Of a stretch of 64,000 bases of DNA, positions 59,357 through 64,000 are shown in pieces (positions within the stretch are counted from its first letter, which is position 1; each line of letters begins with the position of its first letter). Both the position numbers and the translations under genes were made by a program. The DNA comes from Acidimicrobiales bacterium. Its GTDB lineage: Bacteria > Actinomycetota > Acidimicrobiia > Acidimicrobiales > JADJXE01. The notes beneath the pieces were generated by a model. It was not told the origin of the DNA. It made no database searches and saw nothing but the letters and a program-made list of their open reading frames with translations. The stretch lies in contig JADJXE010000001.1 of the NCBI GenBank assembly GCA_016716005.1, forward strand, positions 1,191,001 through 1,255,000, written 5' to 3'.

Positions 59357-61000
59357 TCAGATCGTGGGCGTCTCCACGTGCCGGCCGAAGACGCCGGCGA
59401 GCGTGGTCATGGTCTCGCCCAGGGTGGCGTAGGTGCGCACGGCGTCGATGATCGCCGGCACGAGGTTCACCGTGGGGTCGGCGGCGTCGGTGGCCAACCG
59501 GGCCAGCGCGGCGTCGACGGCCGCCTGGTCCCGCTCGGCCCGAACCTGCTGGAGCCGCTTGACCTGGCGACGCTCGTCCTCGGCGGTGATCTGCAGGATC
59601 TCGATGGGGTCCTCGTCGGCGTCGGTGAAGCGGTTCACGCCCACCACCACGCGGCGGCCGGCGTTCAGCTTGCGCTCGAGCTCGTACGCCGAGTCGGCGA
59701 TCTCGCCCTGGAACCAGTTCTCCTCGATCCCCCGGATCGCCCCCTCGAGCATCGAGCCACCGCCCAGCTCCGCGAGGTGGGCGAAGACGTCCTCGGCCCG
59801 CCGCTCGAGTTCGTCGGTGAGCTCCTCCACGAACCAGCTGCCGCCCAGCGGGTCGGCCACGTTGGCGACCCCGGTCTCGTGGGCGATCACCTGCTGGGTG
59901 CGCAGGGCGATGCGCGCCGCCTTCTCCGTGGGGAGCGCCAGGGCCTCGTCCATCGAGTTGGTGTGCAGGCTCTGCGTGCCACCCAGCACGCCGGCGAGGG
60001 CCTCGATCGCGGTGCGGACGATGTTCACCTCGGGCTGCTGGGCGGTGAGCGACACCCCGGCGGTCTGGGTGTGGAACCGCAGCTGCAGCGACCGCGGCTC
60101 GGTGGCCCCGTAGCGCTCGGCCATCCAGCGGGCCCAGATGCGCCTGGCCGCCCGGTACTTGGCGATCTCCTCGAAGAAGTCGATGTGGGCGTTGAAGAAG
60201 AAGCTGAGCCGCGGCGCGAAGGCGTCGATGTCGAGCCCGGCCCGCAGCGCCAGCTCCACGTAGGCGAAGCCGTTCGCCAGCGTGAAGGCCAGCTCCTGCG
60301 CGGCCGTCGAGCCCGCCTCCCGGATGTGGTACCCGGAGATCGACACCGGGTGCCAGCGGGGCATCTCGACGGCCGCGAAGCGGATCGTGTCCTGCACCAG
60401 GCGCATGCTCGGCCGGGGCGGGAAGACAAACTCCTTCTGGGCCTGGTACTCCTTCAGGATGTCGTTCTGGAGCGTGCCGCCGAGGCGGGCCCGGGGGATG
60501 CCGGCCGCCTCGGCCTGGGCCACGAACATCGCGAACACGATCGCTGCCGGCGAGTTGATCGTCATGGACGTGGTGGTGGCCGCCACGTCGATGCCCCGGA
60601 ACAGGTCCTCCATGTCGGCCAGCGTGTCGACCGCGACGCCGCAACGGCCGACCTCGCCCTCGGCCAGGGGATCGTCGGAGTCGAGGCCCATCAGCGTGGG
60701 CATGTCGAAGGCGGTGGACAGCCCGTCACCGCCGTTGCGCAACAGCTCCTTGAAGCGCCAGTTGGTGTCCTCGGCGGTGCCGAAGCCCGCGAACATGCGC
60801 ATCGTCCACAGCTTCGAGCGGTACATCGAGGCGTACGGGCCGCGCGTGTAGGGGGCCACGCCGGGGAACTCGCCGTCGTCCGGCCCGTAGACGGCCCGCA
60901 GCGGCACGCCCGACATGGTCTCGGCGTCGGCATCCCGCCGCGGGGCCGCGTCGAAGGCCTGCTGCCACTGCTCTCGCCTGCTGGGTTCGCGCCCGCTCAT
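59357..61000 (-). CDS. icmA: Isobutyryl-CoA mutase-type large subunit (acyl-CoA mutase)
   Basis: This 547-residue protein is the substrate-binding half of a B12 acyl-CoA mutase: PYTRGPYASMYRSKLWTMRMFAGFGTAEDTN, AFDMPTLMGLDSD, ISGYHIREAG. It lacks a B12 domain, which is encoded separately at 52619. Two residues set substrate choice: methylmalonyl-CoA mutase has Tyr89 and Arg207, isobutyryl-CoA mutase Phe80 and Gln198, hydroxyisobutyryl-CoA mutase Ile90 and Gln208. Here they are Phe70 and Gln188, the same 118 residues apart. So it should interconvert isobutyryl- and n-butyryl-CoA, in line with valine uptake by the liv genes. A MarR palindrome precedes it. Confidence 0.87.
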   Translation of the reverse strand: MSGREPSRREQWQQAFDAAPRRDADAETMSGVPLRAVYGPDDGEFPGVAPYTRGPYASMYRSKLWTMRMFAGFGTAEDTNWRFKELLRNGGDGLSTAFDMPTLMGLDSDDPLAEGEVGRCGVAVDTLADMEDLFRGIDVAATTTSMTINSPAAIVFAMFVAQAEAAGIPRARLGGTLQNDILKEYQAQKEFVFPPRPSMRLVQDTIRFAAVEMPRWHPVSISGYHIREAGSTAAQELAFTLANGFAYVELALRAGLDIDAFAPRLSFFFNAHIDFFEEIAKYRAARRIWARWMAERYGATEPRSLQLRFHTQTAGVSLTAQQPEVNIVRTAIEALAGVLGGTQSLHTNSMDEALALPTEKAARIALRTQQVIAHETGVANVADPLGGSWFVEELTDELERRAEDVFAHLAELGGGSMLEGAIRGIEENWFQGEIADSAYELERKLNAGRRVVVGVNRFTDADEDPIEILQITAEDERRQVKRLQQVRAERDQAAVDAALARLATDAADPTVNLVPAIIDAVRTYATLGETMTTLAGVFGRHVETPTI

Positions 61001-61008
61001 GACACCAG

Positions 61009-61030
61009 AATAGTTAGACGTCAAACTATT
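61009..61030. promoter_or_regulatory. 22-bp palindromic operator of the mutase gene, likely MarR site
   Basis: Arms AATAGTT and AACTATT flank a centre containing GACGTC; only one symmetric base pair is mismatched. It lies 9 bp before the icmA ATG and includes the TAG stop codon of the upstream marR gene. AT-rich palindromes of this form are typical MarR sites. Confidence 0.8.
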
Positions 61031-61553
61031 CGTCCAACGTCGCCCGCTCGGGCACGAAGTCCCCGGCGTCGCGGCGCAGCGGCCGCAGCAGGTCGGTGAT
61101 CCGCTCGGCGTCGGAGCCGCTCAGCGGCCCCAGCCCGAAGCGCACCTCCTCGAGCGCGGCCGTCGCCCGCTCGACCACGCGCCGGCCGGCGGGAGTGATC
61201 TCGGCGAGCGTCGTCCGGCCGTCGGTGGGGTGAGCGACCCGGCGCACCAGCCCCTGCGACTCGAGCCGGTCGACCGCGTTCGTGACGCTTGCCGGGTGGA
61301 CCATCAGCCGCCGACCCATCTTGCCCAGCGGGAGCGCGCCCCGCCGGCTCACGTGCAACAGCACCAGCGCCTCGTAGCGGGCGAAGGTGAGCCCGAGCGG
61401 CCGGAGGGCGGCATCGATGCGGGCGAGCAGCACCTGCTGGGCGCGGAACACCGACGTCACCGCAGCCATGGCGTCGGCCTGGTGCCACCGCTGGCCCCAC
61501 TGCCGCCGGGCCTCCTCGATCGGGTCGAACGGCAGCGGGGCACCGCGGGCCAT
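61026..61553 (-). CDS. MarR family transcription regulator
   Basis: This 175-residue protein has the MarR layout: RAQQVLLARIDAALRPLGLTFARYEALVLLHVSRRGALPLGKMGRRLMVHPASVTNAVDRLESQGLVRRVAHPTDGRTTLAEITPAGRRVVE, i.e. dimerisation helices around a winged HTH with the wing DGRTT. It lies directly upstream of icmA on the same strand, and its stop codon is inside the palindrome. It probably represses icmA and itself in response to an acyl-CoA or amino-acid signal. It diverges from the nitroreductase gene. Confidence 0.92.
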   Translation of the reverse strand: MARGAPLPFDPIEEARRQWGQRWHQADAMAAVTSVFRAQQVLLARIDAALRPLGLTFARYEALVLLHVSRRGALPLGKMGRRLMVHPASVTNAVDRLESQGLVRRVAHPTDGRTTLAEITPAGRRVVERATAALEEVRFGLGPLSGSDAERITDLLRPLRRDAGDFVPERATLDE

Positions 61554-61560
61554 GCGGTGC

Positions 61561-61566
61561 ACGGTA
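61561..61566 (-). promoter_or_regulatory. -10 box of marR, leaderless type
   Basis: TACCGT on the minus strand, 7 nt before the ATG at 61553. Confidence 0.55.
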
Positions 61567-61574
61567 GCGAGCCG

Positions 61575-61580
61575 TACGCT
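61575..61580 (+). promoter_or_regulatory. -10 box of the nitroreductase gene, leaderless type
   Basis: TACGCT lies 6 nt before the ATG at 61587. The divergent pair of -10 boxes is only 8 bp apart. Confidence 0.55.
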
Positions 61581-61586
61581 CGGCCG

Positions 61587-62249
61587 ATGGCCTCCGACAT
61601 CGACGTCGCCACTGCCGACCACCTGCTCACCACCACCCGCGCCGTCCGCAGGCGGCTCGACCTCACCCGCCCGGTGCCCCGTCCGCTGGTGCTCGAGTGC
61701 CTCCGTGCCGCCATCCAGGCGCCCACCGGGGGCAACGTCCAGCGGTGGCGCTGGCTCGTGGTGGACGACCCCGACCTCAAGGCCGGTCTGGCCCGCGTGT
61801 ACCGCAAGGCCTTCGAGCCGTACATCGAGGTCCAGCAGCGCCTCGTCGCGGAGGTCGGGCGCACCGACCGGTCGACGGCCGCGGTGATCGCGTCGGCGCT
61901 GCACCTGGCCGAGCACCTCCAGGACGTGCCCGTGCTGGTGATCCCGTGCACGCTCGACCGGCTCCCGCCCGACGCGTCCGTGGCTGCGGCCGCCAGCTCG
62001 TACGGCTCGATCCTGCCCGCGGTGTGGAGCTACATGCTGGCCGCCCGGGCACGGGGCCTCGGCACGGCGTGGACGACCCTGCACCTCGAGCACGAGCAGG
62101 AGGCCGCCGAGCTGCTCGGCATCCCGCCCACCGTCACCCAGGTCGCCCTCATCCCCACGGCGTTCACGGTCGGCGACACCTTCAAGCCGGCCACCCGGCG
62201 CCCGGTCGAAGAGGTCACCTACTGGAACGGGTGGCCGCGGCGAAGCTGA
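61587..62249 (+). CDS. Nitroreductase family protein
   Basis: This 220-residue flavoprotein has TTTRAVRRRLDLTRPVPRPLVLECLRAAIQAPTGGNVQRWRWLVV (FMN-phosphate site Arg/Arg and the APTGGN turn), ILPAVWSYMLAARARGLGTAWTTLHL and a C-terminal PRPVEEVTYWN. It reduces nitro or quinone compounds, or acts as an enone reductase with NAD(P)H. It is divergent from marR, whose product might control both. Confidence 0.9.
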   Translation: MASDIDVATADHLLTTTRAVRRRLDLTRPVPRPLVLECLRAAIQAPTGGNVQRWRWLVVDDPDLKAGLARVYRKAFEPYIEVQQRLVAEVGRTDRSTAAVIASALHLAEHLQDVPVLVIPCTLDRLPPDASVAAAASSYGSILPAVWSYMLAARARGLGTAWTTLHLEHEQEAAELLGIPPTVTQVALIPTAFTVGDTFKPATRRPVEEVTYWNGWPRRS

Positions 62250-62283
62250 GCCCGAGCCGCACGGCCCTGTGGCGCCGTCCCGC

Positions 62284-62970
62284 TCAGCGGGCCCCGGCGG
62301 TCCGGGTGCGGCGGCCGACGCGACCATCCGGCGGGGCCGGCCCGGGCTCCGACGACACCAAGGTGCCCAGGATCAGGCGCTTCATCGCCTCGGTGGCGCG
62401 GGCATGGCGCTCCGGGTTGCCGGCCTCGTTGGCGAAGCGGGCGAGGCCGGCGGTGAGCGCCAGGATCATGTCGACGACCGTCGACGGCTCCACGCCCTCT
62501 GCGAGCTCACCCCGGGCCTCGGCCCCCACCACGAGCCACTCGAAGAAGGGGCCGGCCCGGTTGAGGGGCCCCACCCGGGTGGCCAGCTCCGGATGGCGCT
62601 GCACCTCCGCCGGCACCGAGACCAGGAAGCCGGCGATGGAGGCGTCGAGAGTGTTGAGGCGCACCGCGCAGTCGAGCATGGCGATCAAGCGGTCGAGGAA
62701 GCCCTCGTGCGGAGCGACGGCCTCCTCGAAGGCGCCGAACACGGTGTCCTGCACCTCCTCGAAGACGGCCACGAACAGGTCGGCCTTGGCATCGAAGTAG
62801 TGGTAGATCGCACCGGTCGTGATGCCGGCGGCCGCCGCGACCTCCTTGTTGGTGGTGGCGTCGTAGCCGAAGGTGGCGAAGATCGGCCTTGCGGTGGCCA
62901 CGATCCGCGCTCTCGTCTCGGCGCTGCTCGTCGCCGGCGGCCGCCCGAGGCGCCGCGGGGCGGCCGCCAC
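62284..62970 (-). CDS. TetR family transcription regulator
   Basis: This 228-residue protein begins with the TetR HTH (TRARIVATARPIFATFGYDATTNKEVAAAAGITTGAIYHYFDAKADLFVAVFEEV) and a C-terminal helical ligand domain with LNRAGPFFEWLVVGAEARGELAEGVEPSTVVDMILALTAGLARFA. It is next to an enoyl-CoA hydratase gene (2 bp between stop and GTG) and is a candidate for binding the palindrome at 28462-28477 as well as its own promoter. The GTG at 62970 is inferred from spacing. Confidence 0.92.
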   Translation of the reverse strand: MAAAPRRLGRPPATSSAETRARIVATARPIFATFGYDATTNKEVAAAAGITTGAIYHYFDAKADLFVAVFEEVQDTVFGAFEEAVAPHEGFLDRLIAMLDCAVRLNTLDASIAGFLVSVPAEVQRHPELATRVGPLNRAGPFFEWLVVGAEARGELAEGVEPSTVVDMILALTAGLARFANEAGNPERHARATEAMKRLILGTLVSSEPGPAPPDGRVGRRTRTAGAR

Positions 62971-62972
62971 CG

Positions 62973-63842
62973 TCAGGCCTTCGACCGAGGGCTGCGGGGC
63001 GCTCCGGCCTTCCCGACCCCACCGGGGTCGACGATCATGCCGAAGCGCAGCCGGTTGTGGGCGTGCGCCAGGTGCTGCCAGGAGAAGGCAGCCCGGAACG
63101 CCGTGTACTGGCCCTGCGCCTCGAGCGTCTGGTTCACCGACTCCTTGGCCGCCTGCAGGGCGAAGCTGGGCTTCGACGCGATCCGCGTGGCCAGCGCGAG
63201 GGTGAAGCCGGCCAGCTCGTCGCGGGGCACGACGTGGTTCACCATCCCGCACCGGTGCGCCTCGTCGGCCGTGAGCCAGTCGCCGGTGAACAGCAGCTCC
63301 TTCGCCTTGCGGGGCCCGAGCTCCCAGGGGTGGGCGAAGTACTCCACGCCGTTCACGCCCATCGCGACGGTCGGGTCGGCGAACAGCGCGTCGTCGGCCG
63401 CCACGATCAGGTCGCACACCCACAGCAGCATCAGCCCACCGGCGATCGTCTTGCCCTGCGCCGCGGCGATGGTGGGCTTGGGCAGGTTGCGCCACCGCCA
63501 GCACATGGCCAGGTACACCTCGGACTCGTAGGCGAGGTAGCCCTCGACCCCCTCGCGGTCGTAGGGGCCGACCGGGTGCACGGGCGGGAACTCCCGGCTG
63601 CTCTCCGTGTCGCGCAGATCGTGGCCGGAGCAGAAGTGTGGCCCGTCGGCGTCGAGCACGATCACCTTCACCGTCGGGTCGCGCACGGCCCGCGAGAAGG
63701 CGTCGTCGAGCTCGTAGGTCATCCGCTTGTTCTGGGCGTTGCGGGCCTCGGGGCGGTCGAGGGTGACGCGGGCGACCACGTCCCCCTCCTCGCCGGTGGG
63801 GACCAGCTCGTAGCGGATCGTGCGGTACTCGGGATCAGGCAC
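62973..63842 (-). CDS. Enoyl-CoA hydratase/isomerase family protein
   Basis: This 289-residue crotonase-fold protein has VTLDRPEARNAQNKRMTYELDDAF, VIVLDADGPHFCSGHDLRD (oxyanion strand), KPTIAAAQGKTIAGGLMLLWVCDLIVAADDALFADP and the trimer helix ending KESVNQTL. The usual Glu pair is not both conserved (VAMGVNGVEYFAHPWELG in place of a catalytic Glu), so it may be a hydratase of another stereochemistry or an isomerase. The GTG start overlaps the upstream small ORF by 8 bp. Confidence 0.9.
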   Translation of the reverse strand: MPDPEYRTIRYELVPTGEEGDVVARVTLDRPEARNAQNKRMTYELDDAFSRAVRDPTVKVIVLDADGPHFCSGHDLRDTESSREFPPVHPVGPYDREGVEGYLAYESEVYLAMCWRWRNLPKPTIAAAQGKTIAGGLMLLWVCDLIVAADDALFADPTVAMGVNGVEYFAHPWELGPRKAKELLFTGDWLTADEAHRCGMVNHVVPRDELAGFTLALATRIASKPSFALQAAKESVNQTLEAQGQYTAFRAAFSWQHLAHAHNRLRFGMIVDPGGVGKAGAPRSPRSKA

Positions 63843-63984
63843 GGGCGGCGACCTCGCTCGGGGTGACGGACAGGTGGAGCTCCCACGATCCTCGCAGCAC
63901 CATCGACTGCTCGGCCCGGAGGACCGCGTCGGAGGGGAGCTGGCGTTGCGGCGCGGCAGCGCCCACCGTGGAGTGATCGCTCAC
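63835..63984 (-). CDS. Possible 49-residue protein before the enoyl-CoA hydratase gene
   Basis: The GTG at 63984 has GAGGGGGG 8 nt upstream and opens a 49-codon frame that ends inside the hydratase gene start with an 8-bp overlap. The product (VSDHSTVGAAAPQRQLPSDA..., ending SEVAARA) resembles nothing I know; the coding frame also stays open toward the window edge, so it could be the tail of a larger gene. Confidence 0.45.
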   Translation of the reverse strand: MSDHSTVGAAAPQRQLPSDAVLRAEQSMVLRGSWELHLSVTPSEVAARA

Positions 63985-64000
63985 CGCCGGGACCCCCCTC

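Overview
The window is very GC-rich, densely coding DNA without rRNA, tRNA, phage or transposase genes. Mycothiol S-conjugate amidase, a CofC-type F420 enzyme, WhiB, PafBC, ImuAB/DnaE2 with TCGAAC-N4-GTTCGA LexA boxes and a DevR/DevS-like pair place it in Actinomycetota. Several acyl-CoA dehydrogenases, a thiolase/OB-fold pair, a fused LivHM permease and many leaderless genes suggest a chemoheterotrophic member of Acidimicrobiia (inference from gene content; no marker gene is present). About 71 protein genes are called, including four short ones.

Layout. 1-5.2 kb: GNAT enzyme, SCP2 protein, mca, PEBP lipoprotein preceded by a 28-residue mini-ORF, acyl-CoA dehydrogenase coupled to acylphosphatase, CPBP-like membrane protein. 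5.2-13.6 kb: CASTOR/POLLUX-like channel, lemA pair, esterase, DUF971 protein, second channel-like protein, lipoprotein, DUF4188 and VOC proteins. 13.6-23.0 kb: an SOS mutasome, dnaE2 and imuA-imuB, each behind a perfect LexA box at the same distance from the start codon, with an ADP-ribosylglycohydrolase, a HAD enzyme and a thiolase/OB-fold pair between them. 23.1-27.4 kb: a CarH-like B12 regulator, then a DevR/DevS-like dormancy cluster (CBS protein, GAF kinase, response regulator, PNPOx-like protein) with two near-identical inverted boxes before the CBS gene. 27.4-39.1 kb: CorA, acyl-CoA dehydrogenase with a palindromic operator, RNase HII, rpiB-selD, GH38 mannosidase-thioesterase, an unknown large protein divergent from cofC-lmbE. 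39.2-48.7 kb: HU plus a separate PAKKA-repeat protein (together like a split HupB), FHA protein plus pseudokinase, HIT, lutABC, PIN-PhoH, whiB with a hairpin leader. 48.7-52.6 kb: LEH-like protein, DEDDy exonuclease, pafBC, solute-binding lipoprotein. 52.6-61.6 kb: a complete liv transporter flanked by the two subunits of an acyl-CoA mutase whose active-site signature is that of isobutyryl-CoA mutase, with a MarR gene and palindromic operator. 61.6-64 kb: nitroreductase and a small ORF-enoyl-CoA hydratase-TetR operon.

Main themes are DNA-damage response (LexA boxes, ImuA/B, DnaE2, PafBC, DEDDy exonuclease), redox or dormancy sensing (DevRS-like, WhiB, CarH-like) and branched-chain amino acid or acyl-CoA catabolism (liv, mutase, dehydrogenases, hydratase). 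At 16 starts a TANNNT box ends 6-10 nt before the start codon with no ribosome binding site between, the pattern of leaderless mRNAs.
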